NCBI RefSeq assembly: GCF_001425175.1
Contig: NZ_LMDV01000001.1
Coordinates: 310,001 to 374,000, forward strand
Length of the DNA: 64,000 bases
Source: Nocardioides sp. Root1257
Lineage (GTDB): Bacteria > Actinomycetota > Actinomycetes > Propionibacteriales > Nocardioidaceae
Reading direction: 5' to 3'
Shown here one piece after another: positions 35,549 through 42,868 of this stretch. Both the position numbers and the translations under genes were made by a program. The notes below the pieces were generated by a model that saw nothing but the letters and a program-made list of their open reading frames with translations, had not been told where the DNA came from and ran no database searches. The stretch's first letter is position 1. Each line of letters begins with the position of its first letter.

Positions 35549-36202
35549 ATGTGGCGGCTGCTGGATCCGCTGCGGGCCGAGGATCGCGAGGCGTTCCTCG
35601 CCGTGGCCCGCCCTCGGGCATTCGCCCGGAACGAGGTGCTCTGCCACGAGGGAGACCCGGCTGACTCGTTGCACCTGGTGGATCAGGGGCACCTGGCGGT
35701 GCAGGGAGGTCTCGCGACCGGTGCCACAGCCACGTTCACGATCCTGTCACCCGGCGACTACTTCGGGGAGCTCGCCCTGTTGCGCGCCGACCGCCGACGT
35801 ACCGCGACCGTCACCGCCCTGGAGCCGAGTCGCACCCTCGCGATCGCGGCCACCGCCTTCGACGCCCTGTGCACGCGCAACCCGGCGATCGAGCGGGTCG
35901 TGTCGACCGTGCTCGCCGACCGGATCGACCTGCTCAGCCGCAGGCTCCTCGAGACCCTCTACGAGAGCCTCGATCGTCGGGTCTACCGACGCCTCCTCGA
36001 GCTCGGCCGGTCCTACGGACCCCAGGACGGCACCGTCGCGATCCCGTTGAGCCAGACCCAGCTCGCGGATCTCGTGGGGGCGAGCAGGCCGTCGGTCAAC
36101 CAGGTGCTGCAGCGGCTCGTGGCCCTCCACGTGGTCACGCTGAGCCGGTCGCGGATCGAGGTCATCGACCTCCCCGCGCTCGAGCGCCGCTGCGGCGACT
36201 GA
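35549..36202 (+). CDS. Crp/Fnr family transcriptional regulator
   Basis: A 217-residue protein with an N-terminal cyclic-nucleotide-binding barrel (about 5-120) and a CRP-type winged helix (IPLSQTQLADLVGASRPSVNQVLQRL at about 163-188). YFGELALLRADRRRTATV keeps the Glu-Arg-Thr pattern used by CRP proteins to hold the cyclic nucleotide phosphate. There are no Fnr cysteines. The gene is 20 bases downstream of the cyclase and probably co-transcribed. The ATG at 35549 gives the family start MWRLLDPL; an in-frame GTG at 35525 overlapping the cyclase stop is a real alternative. Confidence 0.85.
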   Translation: MWRLLDPLRAEDREAFLAVARPRAFARNEVLCHEGDPADSLHLVDQGHLAVQGGLATGATATFTILSPGDYFGELALLRADRRRTATVTALEPSRTLAIAATAFDALCTRNPAIERVVSTVLADRIDLLSRRLLETLYESLDRRVYRRLLELGRSYGPQDGTVAIPLSQTQLADLVGASRPSVNQVLQRLVALHVVTLSRSRIEVIDLPALERRCGD

Positions 36203-36326
36203 CGCCCGCGAGCGTCGGGCACCGGACGCTCCGGGTGTCAGCGGGCGAACAGATAAGTCGTCGGCTTCGGCCCAGGATCGATGCATCGCAAGTCACCCAT
36301 CCGATCCAGATCCACCAGGAGCCGTC

Positions 36327-36530
36327 ATGTACATCATGGATTCACACGCAACGATCGCCCACCTGCTCGTCGACCAGAAGCTCCGCGAGGCCCAGGACCT
36401 GTACGCCGGCCGCGAGCTCCAGCGGAGCAGGCGGGCCACCACCGAGACCAGCCCGGTCGAGTCGTCCCAGCAGCCCCGGCAGCACTCCCGCCTCTGGACC
36501 CTGGTCCACTTCCGTCACGCCTTCGGCTGA
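36327..36530 (+). CDS. Small 67-residue protein, unknown function
   Basis: Starts MYIMDSHATIAHLLVDQKL with AGGAG six bases upstream of the ATG. The first 35 residues look like an amphipathic helix (AHLLVDQKLREAQDLYAGREL); the rest is basic, then polar, ending RLWTLVHFRHAFG. No known domain. It follows the Crp/Fnr gene by 124 bases on the same strand and converges on a flavoprotein gene 20 bases away. The good ribosome site supports translation. Confidence 0.55.
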   Translation: MYIMDSHATIAHLLVDQKLREAQDLYAGRELQRSRRATTETSPVESSQQPRQHSRLWTLVHFRHAFG

Positions 36531-36550
36531 CGCCGGTCCCAGCCGCAGGC

Positions 36551-38074
36551 TCAGAAGTCCTGCGGCTGGGTGAAGAAGCCGTCCGGGTCGTACGTCGCCC
36601 GCGCCTGCGCCAGCCGGTCGGCGTTCGCGCCGAAGTACGCGGCCTGGTAGTCGGTGATCGTCGGGTCGGCGTAGTTGACGTAGGCGTGCTCGCCCCAGTG
36701 CGGCACCATCGCCGCGCGGAAGCCACGGACGTAGGCGTCGGCACGCTTCCCCGAGCCGGGCGGGAAGGTCGCGGTGTACTGAACGGTCGCGAGCGCGTCG
36801 CGGTGCACGAAGGCGGTGTCGTCGGGCGCGAGGTCGCGGACCTTGCCCCCGAGGGCGTCCATCGAGATGCCCGCCTCCTTCAGGCCCGACGACTGGCCGG
36901 AGGCTTGGGCCGCCTGCACCTGGTCGAGCAGGTCGTGGATCCCGGCGGCGTCGAGCGCGTCGTACGCCACGTGGGAGGTGGCGCCGAAGGACTCGCGGGC
37001 GCCCGAGCCTGCGAAGGCCGCCATCTGGTCGCGGTAGCTGCGGGTGTGGGTCGAGCGGACGCTCGGCGCCGGGGCGTGGTCGAGCAGGCCGGCGAGCTGG
37101 CCGTCGAACGCCGCGATCGGGCCGGTCCAGGTGCCGGAGAGCAGCACGGTCGGCTCCCCCGGGTGCGCCTGGCCGCCGAGTGCCTTGAGCGTGGACCACA
37201 GCCGGTGGTCGGCCGAGGGCGCCCAGCCCTGCCAGGCGGCGATCACGTCGGCGGCGGCCGAGAACGGCCACTCGAGGTAGACGGTGCTGATCGTCGGCGC
37301 GGCGACGGTCGCGAAGTCGAAGGACGTCACGACGCCGACGTGTCCCCCGCCGCCGCCGCGGAGCGCCCAGTAGAGGTCGGGCTCCTCGTCGGCGCTGGCC
37401 GTGCGGACCGTGCCGTCGGCGGTTACGACGGTCATCGCGCGCACCGCGTCGCAGGTCAGCCCCAGGGCGCGGGTCAGGACGCCGACGCCGCCACCGAGCG
37501 TCAGGCCCCCGACCCCGACCGTGGCGCACGATCCGCCGGCGATCGCCCGGCCGGCGCCACCGATGGTGTCGTAGACCGGGGCGAGGGTCGCACCGGCGCC
37601 GATCGTCGCCGTGGTGCCGTCGAGGCGGACGTCCGACAGGGGCCGGCAGTCGATGACCAGGGCGCGCGGCGACCCACCACCTGACCAGCCCGGGTAGCTG
37701 TGGCCGCCCGACCGGATCGCGACCGGGACGTCGTGGTCCTGGGCGAACCGCAGCGCGGTGGCGACGTCGTCCGCGTCGGCGACGGACAGGACGGCGAGCG
37801 GTCGCTGGCCGTCGTACCGCGGGTTCTGCAGCAGCCGCACCTGGTCGTACGTCGGGTCCTGCGGTCGTGCGAGTGCTCCCTGCACCGAGCGTTCCAGCTG
37901 TGCCCACGGGACCTTGCCGCTCGGCGTGGTCGTCGCCGTGGCGCTCGCCGTGGGAGACGGCGTCGGAGCCGTCGTCGGGGTGGGGGCGGGCGCCGGGCCG
38001 CCGCCGGACGAGCACGCCGACAGGGCGCCGAGGGCGCCGGCACCGAGCACGGCACGGCGCGTCCAGGTCGTCAC
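36551..38074 (-). CDS. Exported FAD-binding oxidoreductase, BBE type, predicted Tat lipoprotein
   Basis: The 507-residue protein has a Tat-like signal (TRRAVLGAGALGALSAC) with a lipobox cysteine at residue 21, then a Ser/Thr/Pro-rich linker to about residue 55. The catalytic part is a PCMH/BBE flavoprotein. RSGGHSYPGWS supplies the histidine and GSCATVGVGGLTLGGG the cysteine used for bicovalent flavin attachment in this family; NYADPTITDYQAAYFGANADRL is the BBE C-terminus. The substrate, probably a sugar or alcohol, is unknown. The GTG start lies seven bases after TACCGT on the minus strand. Confidence 0.85.
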   Translation of the reverse strand: MTTWTRRAVLGAGALGALSACSSGGGPAPAPTPTTAPTPSPTASATATTTPSGKVPWAQLERSVQGALARPQDPTYDQVRLLQNPRYDGQRPLAVLSVADADDVATALRFAQDHDVPVAIRSGGHSYPGWSGGGSPRALVIDCRPLSDVRLDGTTATIGAGATLAPVYDTIGGAGRAIAGGSCATVGVGGLTLGGGVGVLTRALGLTCDAVRAMTVVTADGTVRTASADEEPDLYWALRGGGGGHVGVVTSFDFATVAAPTISTVYLEWPFSAAADVIAAWQGWAPSADHRLWSTLKALGGQAHPGEPTVLLSGTWTGPIAAFDGQLAGLLDHAPAPSVRSTHTRSYRDQMAAFAGSGARESFGATSHVAYDALDAAGIHDLLDQVQAAQASGQSSGLKEAGISMDALGGKVRDLAPDDTAFVHRDALATVQYTATFPPGSGKRADAYVRGFRAAMVPHWGEHAYVNYADPTITDYQAAYFGANADRLAQARATYDPDGFFTQPQDF

Positions 38075-38081
38075 CCCGGCA

Positions 38082-38112
38082 ACGGTACGGAATCAGCCAC
38101 ACGGAATCAGCC
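38082..38112. promoter_or_regulatory. -10 of the BBE gene and a 12-bp direct repeat
   Basis: Minus-strand TACCGT (38082-38087) is seven bases before the GTG at 38074. ACGGAATCAGCC is repeated at 38087-38098 and 38101-38112, between this promoter and the divergent reductase. The 14-base period is not a helical turn multiple, so a simple duplication is as likely as an operator. Confidence 0.4.
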
Positions 38113-38137
38113 GGCCCCGATCCGGGTTGCCACCCTC

Positions 38138-39208
38138 GTGACTGCGCTCTTCTCCCCCATCACCCTCCGCGACGTGACCATCCGCAACCGGGCGTGGGTG
38201 GCACCCATGTGCCAGTACTCCGCCGTCGACGGCGTGCCGAACGACTGGCACCTCGTGCACCTGGGCTCGTTCGCCCGCGGCGGGGCCGGCCTGGTCTTCA
38301 CCGAGGCGACCGCCGTCGCGCCCGAGGGCCGGATCTCGCCCGAGGACGCAGGGCTGTGGAACGACGAGCAGCAGGCGGCATGGTCGCGGATCGTCGAGTT
38401 CGTCCACGGCCAGGGCGCGACGGCCGGCATCCAGCTCGCGCACGCGGGCCGCAAGGCATCGACGTACTCCGGCTTCACCGCCGAGCGCGGCGCGGTCGCT
38501 GAGGACGACGGTGGCTGGCGCCCGGTCGGCCCCTCGCCCGAGCCGTACCCCGGTCTCCACGACGACCCGGAGCCGCTCGACGCCGTCGGCATCGCCCGCG
38601 TCGTGACGGCCTTCGGTGATGCCGCCGTGCGCGCCGTCGCCGCCGGCTTCGACGTGCTGGAGGTGCACGCCGCGCACGGCTACCTGCTGCACGAGTTCCT
38701 CTCCCCGCTGTCGAACCAGCGCACCGACGAGTACGGCGGCTCCTTCGACCACCGGGTCCGACTGGTCCTGGAGGTCGTGCGCGAGGTGCGCTCGCGTGTC
38801 GACGACGGGGTGCCGCTCGTCGTGCGCCTGTCGGCGACGGACTGGGTCGAGGGCGGCTGGAGCGACGACGACACCGTCCGACTTGCCGGCCTGCTGCGCG
38901 ACGCCGGCGTCGACCTCGTCGACACCTCGAGCGGCGGCAACGCCCCCGTCCGGATCGAGGTCGGACCCGGCTACCAGGTCCCGTTCGCGCGCCGGATCCG
39001 CACCGAGGCCGGCATCCCCTCCGGTGCGGTCGGCCTGATCACCGAGCCGAAGCAGGCGGAGGAGATCATCGCCGACGGCTCCGCCGACGTCGTCCTGCTG
39101 GGCCGCGAGCTGCTCCGCGACCCGCACTGGCCGCTGCGCGCGGCGTACGAGCTCGATGTCGACGCCGGCGAGCTCTGGCCCGCGCCGTACCGTCGCGCTG
39201 CCCGCTAG
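38138..39208 (+). CDS. Old yellow enzyme family NADH:flavin oxidoreductase, YqjM-like
   Basis: A 356-residue FMN barrel. APMCQYSAVDGVPNDWHLVHLGS has the YqjM-class cysteine that tunes the flavin, IQLAHAGRKAS supplies the paired active-site histidine region, and EVHAAHGYLLHEFLSPLSNQRTDEYGGS is the family signature. It reduces activated C=C bonds with NAD(P)H. A role in steroid or terpenoid reduction is possible but nothing in context shows it. The GTG at 38138 gives the usual start ALFSPITLRD; the longer frame upstream overlaps the divergent gene. Confidence 0.85.
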   Translation: MTALFSPITLRDVTIRNRAWVAPMCQYSAVDGVPNDWHLVHLGSFARGGAGLVFTEATAVAPEGRISPEDAGLWNDEQQAAWSRIVEFVHGQGATAGIQLAHAGRKASTYSGFTAERGAVAEDDGGWRPVGPSPEPYPGLHDDPEPLDAVGIARVVTAFGDAAVRAVAAGFDVLEVHAAHGYLLHEFLSPLSNQRTDEYGGSFDHRVRLVLEVVREVRSRVDDGVPLVVRLSATDWVEGGWSDDDTVRLAGLLRDAGVDLVDTSSGGNAPVRIEVGPGYQVPFARRIRTEAGIPSGAVGLITEPKQAEEIIADGSADVVLLGRELLRDPHWPLRAAYELDVDAGELWPAPYRRAAR

Positions 39209-39220
39209 CGTCGGGCGCAC

Positions 39221-39226
39221 TACGGT
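39221..39226 (+). promoter_or_regulatory. -10 element, leaderless promoter
   Basis: TACGGT is six bases before the ATG at 39233, identical in sequence and spacing to the elements at 2112 and 15126. Confidence 0.5.
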
Positions 39227-39232
39227 GGAGCC

Positions 39233-39697
39233 ATGAGCTACGTCGTCGACTTCGTGGACGTGTCCACCACGGGGCTGGAGTCGTCTCCGGTCGCGGACGC
39301 CCTGGCCGGGCTCCGGGCCAACGAGGCGCGCTACTTCAAGAACAAGTACGACCACGTCTTCACGGTCGAGCCCGCCGCCGAGGCCAGCGAGGTCGTCGAG
39401 CACGTGCACCGCGTCCTCGCCGAGGAGCGCGACCTCCACATCGCCTCCACGCCTCTCGAGGCCACGGCCTTCGAGGTCGACGGCGTCCGTTGGTCCTACG
39501 TGTTCTACGAGTCCGGCCTGGCGATCAACGTGCTCTACACCGTCGAGGACGGCGGCAAGCGCGCGGTCGGCTTCAAGCTGTCCGACGGCATGGAGGTGCC
39601 CGAGGAGCTCGCGGACCGCTTCAAGTTCGCACGCCAGAAGTCCAAGCTCGCCGGCACCATCCGCGGCTCGTTCTTCGTCATCAAGGGCGACTACTAG
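39233..39697 (+). CDS. Conserved-looking protein, unknown function
   Basis: A 154-residue soluble protein with a regular alternation of strands and helices: MSYVVDFVDVSTTGL, EARYFKNKYDHVFTVE, VDGVRWSYVFYESGLAINVLYTVED, and a basic C-terminal segment (FKFARQKSKLAGTIRGSFFVIKGDY). I do not recognise the family. It is a single-gene unit with a leaderless-type start, converging on the small gene at 39737. Confidence 0.6.
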   Translation: MSYVVDFVDVSTTGLESSPVADALAGLRANEARYFKNKYDHVFTVEPAAEASEVVEHVHRVLAEERDLHIASTPLEATAFEVDGVRWSYVFYESGLAINVLYTVEDGGKRAVGFKLSDGMEVPEELADRFKFARQKSKLAGTIRGSFFVIKGDY

Positions 39698-39736
39698 CGC
39701 CACGGTCCGGAGAATCGACCCCCGACCGCGTCAGCG

Positions 39737-39973
39737 TCAGCGTCCGTGGTTGCGGGGGTGGCTCTTGGCCGTGCGCTCGTTGCCGCGCTTGTAGTTCCCC
39801 GTCGCGCGAGCCATCAGCTCCTGGGGATCGCCCGCCTCGACATCGACCAGGAACCGCCGGGCGGTCGCACCGCGGAGGGTGGTTGCTCGTCGTCCGTGGT
39901 GGCTGATGACGACGGTGTCGCCCAGCACGCGGTACTCGAACCCCTGGGGTGCACTGGCCACGACACGGAGCAT
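39737..39973 (-). CDS. Small 78-residue protein, unknown function
   Basis: A short protein with a beta-rich N-terminal half (FEYRVLGDTVVISHHGRRATTLRGATARRFLVDVEAGD) and a very basic tail (YKRGNERTAKSHPRNHGR) that could bind nucleic acid. No family is recognised. It lies 55 bases downstream of the DUF222/HNH gene on the same strand. Codon bias supports it as a real gene. Confidence 0.55.
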   Translation of the reverse strand: MLRVVASAPQGFEYRVLGDTVVISHHGRRATTLRGATARRFLVDVEAGDPQELMARATGNYKRGNERTAKSHPRNHGR

Positions 39974-40027
39974 GGCCGACCGCGGCTGAGGAGTCGAACG
40001 GCTTTCCTCCTACCGGCGCTCGCAGGC

Positions 40028-41164
40028 CTAGGGGCGCCGGTGGAAGCGGGCGCCGCCGGCCGCCCACTCCACGTCGTGGCGCGCGTCGTGTGCGCGGTGG
40101 TGGTGGAACGAGCACAGCAGCACGCCTTCCGCGAGGTCGGTGCGTCCTCCCCTCGTCCAGGGGGCGCCGGCATGGTGTGCCTCGCACCAGGCTGCGGGGA
40201 TGCCGCACCCCTCGGCGCCACAGGTCGGGTGCTGGACGGCGAGCGCCTTGCGCTGCGCGGGACTGAAGAGGCGGCGCCGACGTCCCACGTCGAGCACCTG
40301 GCTCTGCCCGCCCAGGACCGCAGGCACGATCCCGGCGGTGCACGCGAGTCGCCGCGCTTCGGAGGCGGGCAGCGGCTCGTCGCCGACGTACGCGACACCG
40401 CCCGCGCCGCGAAGCGTCTCGAGGTCGACGGTGACGAGCACCGTGGTGGCGTCGCCGCCGTGCAGCGGCAGCCGGTCCGGGTCGACGGACTCCAGGAAGG
40501 CCCCGAAGGCGGCGCCCAGTCGCTGATTGTGGGGCCGGCGGTCGTCGGCGGCCGTCCGGCGCGGTGACGCGAACGCGTCGAGGTAGGTCATCAGGCGGTC
40601 GCAGACGGAGTCGGCGACCCGAGCCCGGATGTCGGTCGTGCCGTCGCCGTTGCGCCTGGTGTGCAGGAACGTCCGCCGCGCGGCGCGCTCGGCCTCCCGG
40701 ACCAGTAGTTGCTCCTCGAGCCGCTCCCCCACCTCCGGGGCGACGACGTCCAGCACCCGGCGCCCCAGGATCCGCAGCTGGCGGGGCCCGAACGTCGATG
40801 CCTCGCCCACCAGCCGCGCCTCGGCCGCCTGCCGAACGCCGGGGCCGACCTGGTCGGGCAGCGACTCGATCGCGCCCACCACCACGGTCGCCTGGTCGAG
40901 GTTGACGTCGCCGCTGCGCAGCGCCACCGCCGTGCCGGTGTGGTCGCCGAGCGAGCGAGCCAGCCGGAGCCGGCGGCGACACTCGGCCGGGTCGCGACGA
41001 CCGTGGTGCGCCCACCACGCGGCCACGTCCCGGGCACCCCCGTCTATCGCCACGTCGTCCGCCGCGGCAAGCACCCTCAGCCGGAGCTCCTCGAGCCGAT
41101 CGATCCCGGCGCTCAGTCCGAGGATCGCCTGCCCTTTCTCCTCGGTCCCGCCCACGGACGTCAT
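40028..41164 (-). CDS. DUF222 / HNH endonuclease domain protein (13E12 repeat family)
   Basis: A 378-residue protein with the helical DUF222 domain (about 20-280) and a C-terminal HNH nuclease: CGAEGCGIPAAWCEAHHAGAPWTRGGRTDLAEGVLLCSFHHHRAHD, with the zinc cysteines and the HH...H metal core. This is the REP13E12-type architecture abundant in actinobacteria, thought to be selfish or mobile. The start codon lies inside a 66-bp segment duplicated at 41833-41898, which carries a second, truncated start of a similar protein. No flanking target-site duplication was seen. Confidence 0.85.
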   Translation of the reverse strand: MTSVGGTEEKGQAILGLSAGIDRLEELRLRVLAAADDVAIDGGARDVAAWWAHHGRRDPAECRRRLRLARSLGDHTGTAVALRSGDVNLDQATVVVGAIESLPDQVGPGVRQAAEARLVGEASTFGPRQLRILGRRVLDVVAPEVGERLEEQLLVREAERAARRTFLHTRRNGDGTTDIRARVADSVCDRLMTYLDAFASPRRTAADDRRPHNQRLGAAFGAFLESVDPDRLPLHGGDATTVLVTVDLETLRGAGGVAYVGDEPLPASEARRLACTAGIVPAVLGGQSQVLDVGRRRRLFSPAQRKALAVQHPTCGAEGCGIPAAWCEAHHAGAPWTRGGRTDLAEGVLLCSFHHHRAHDARHDVEWAAGGARFHRRP

Positions 41165-41225
41165 ACGGATCGTGGTCTCTATGCCTCGATTCGTATGACG
41201 TCCCGGGGCACGACCGCGCGGAGGA
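41160..41225. repeat. Duplicated promoter/start segment of the 13E12-type gene, copy A
   Basis: A 66-bp segment matches 41833-41898 with about four differences and contains the HNH gene's start codon. Its end-proximal part, GTCATACGGATCG...CGATTCGTATGAC, is a near-perfect inverted repeat with 13-base arms around a short loop, just upstream of the HNH start. Confidence 0.7.
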
Positions 41226-41307
41226 GCGCCGGCCTAGCGGTTCCAAGTCGGAGACGCACTCATCTGCCGCGACCCGAGCGTCCGACCATGCCGATGAGTG
41301 GGCGCTC

Positions 41308-41718
41308 CTACCCGCTGTTGGCGAGGTCCTCGTGGATTCGCTCCCGTTCCTCGGCAGGGACGGCGTCGGCGATGAACACACCGAGGTCGTTGCCGTACCA
41401 CCGCACGCCGAGCACCTTCGTTGGCGGGTACCCGTCGAACGCCCAGGTATCCAAGCGTTCCGGATCATCGGCAAACACCGATCCGCCCGGGTCCCGCCCC
41501 GTGTCATGGCACTCGGCCTTCTCCGCCGATGCGTACCTGCTCGCCTGCCGGTGGGTGGGACCAACCGACGTGTAGAGGACGCCGTCCACTCGCACCTGAG
41601 CCTCGCAGTCGGCCGAGGCCCGGGGACCATGACCCGAACAACCCCCAACGGCGACGGACGTCACGAGGCAAGCACACGCGATTCGAGCTTGGCGAGTGTT
41701 CGGAAGCCTCACGCACAT
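41308..41718 (-). CDS. Small predicted lipoprotein
   Basis: A 136-residue protein with a basic start, a hydrophobic stretch and a lipobox (SVAVGGC, cysteine at residue 27), so it should be anchored outside the membrane. The mature part has DCEAQVRVDGVLYTSVG and ends with an acidic helix. It resembles the DUF6281-type actinobacterial lipoproteins, though I am not certain. It sits alone between the two duplicated 66-bp segments, and its bases look less GC-biased than its neighbours, which may indicate acquisition. Confidence 0.55.
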   Translation of the reverse strand: MCVRLPNTRQARIACACLVTSVAVGGCSGHGPRASADCEAQVRVDGVLYTSVGPTHRQASRYASAEKAECHDTGRDPGGSVFADDPERLDTWAFDGYPPTKVLGVRWYGNDLGVFIADAVPAEERERIHEDLANSG

Positions 41719-41832
41719 GAGACGTTCCTGGCACTCCGGGCGTTCCGGCCAGCGAGAAGCGTCCTCATCTACCGCGACGCGAGTGCCCGCTCATGCAGAT
41801 CACGGGATTCCGACTTCCTCGGGCACACGGAG

Positions 41833-41898
41833 GTCATACGGATCGTGGTCCCTATGCCTCGATTGGTATGACGTCCCGGGGCACGAGCGCGCGTAGGA
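41833..41898. repeat. Duplicated promoter/start segment, copy B, with a decayed 13E12-type start
   Basis: This is the second copy of 41160-41225. On the minus strand it gives an ATG at 41837 followed by MTSVCPRKSESRDLHERAL and a stop at 41769-41771. The first four residues equal the start of the intact HNH protein (MTSV), after which the frame is unrelated. It looks like the 5' remnant of a lost second gene copy. The rest of 41719-41954 shows no gene. Confidence 0.65.
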
Positions 41899-41954
41899 CC
41901 GCGCTCAGAGGCAAGGCGTCGGCATATGCCGCAATCCGCGCATGGGCCAGGCAC

Positions 41955-42788
41955 CTACTGCGAACCCGTCTCGTTCAGCCGGCTGGCGATGGGCTCCAGC
42001 GCCGCGACCAGCTCGTCGAGCTCATCCGGCGTCAGGCCGTCGTACGGCGCCTCCGCGAGCACGTCGGTCAGCGCCTCGATGCGGGCCTTGGTCGCCCGGC
42101 CGGCGTCGGTGAGGTAGCCATCGGCGTCGACCAGCCCGCGGTCGCGTACGCCTGCCATCAGCGCGGCGAGCCGGGCGGCCGGGAGGTGGTGGATCCGGCC
42201 GAACGACTCGGCCGGGTGGATGCCCATGTCGAGGGAGGCGAGGACGTGGGCCTCGAGGCCGCCGACCCGCTCGGACACCAGCGCCACGATGTGGCCGTCG
42301 CCGCGGTGCTCGCGCAGCATGTTGGCCGCGTGCCACAGGCGGGTCAGGGGCTCCTCGGGCACCGGCAGCGAGCGGAGGCCGGCGTACATCACCCGGCCGT
42401 GGACCGGCGCGCTGACCGAGGCCACCGTGAGCAGCTCGGCGGCGCGTGCGAGCCCCGGCGTCTCGACGAGGTCGCCCAGGATCCGCCGCAGCGCGGCGAC
42501 GCAGCCCCGCTGGCGGGCGGCGTGCGCCGCCTCGGGAGTGGTCGTGTCCCACACCTTCGGGAGGTGCCGTGCCACCTCCCCTTCGCCGAAGTTGTAGAAG
42601 GCCGCGTCGACCACCTCGGCCGGGACGCGCCCGAGCGGCGCGGAGCGGCCGGCGAAGTAGCCGTCCCAGTAGCCGCGGAACCCGAGCTCGGCCATCGCCT
42701 CGTTGGGCTCGTCGGAGAAGAAGTTGACCAGGCAGATCGGCTCGGTGAGGTCGAACATCCGGCGGGCGACCGGCTCGTGGTGCGGCAT
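41955..42788 (-). CDS. SCO6745-type protein (MarR-like helical family)
   Basis: A 277-residue, mostly helical protein: RRMFDLTEPICLVNFFSDEPNEAMAELGFRGYWDGYFAGRSAPLG at the start and a C-terminal winged-helix-like part (LMAGVRDRGLVDADGYLTDAGRATKARIEALTDVL). This is the pattern of the actinobacterial SCO6745 family, sometimes annotated MarR-like; its function is not known to me. AAGGAGAT precedes the ATG at 42788, which decides the start against a longer frame to 42962. Confidence 0.7.
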   Translation of the reverse strand: MPHHEPVARRMFDLTEPICLVNFFSDEPNEAMAELGFRGYWDGYFAGRSAPLGRVPAEVVDAAFYNFGEGEVARHLPKVWDTTTPEAAHAARQRGCVAALRRILGDLVETPGLARAAELLTVASVSAPVHGRVMYAGLRSLPVPEEPLTRLWHAANMLREHRGDGHIVALVSERVGGLEAHVLASLDMGIHPAESFGRIHHLPAARLAALMAGVRDRGLVDADGYLTDAGRATKARIEALTDVLAEAPYDGLTPDELDELVAALEPIASRLNETGSQ

Positions 42789-42868
42789 CTGCTCATCTCC
42801 TTGGTCGTACGGCGCCGGGTGGCAGCCTCTCACCAGTGCTACGAACGGCTCGGCGCCTGCACGACAGG

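Noticed and set aside
38087..38112. 12-bp direct repeat ACGGAATCAGCC as an operator
   Set aside because: Not palindromic, a 14-base period, and a regulator gene is not adjacent; best read as a local duplication.
41160..41898. A complete insertion sequence or transposon bounded by the 66-bp repeats
   Set aside because: The repeats are direct, not inverted, no transposase lies between them, and no target-site duplication is visible.
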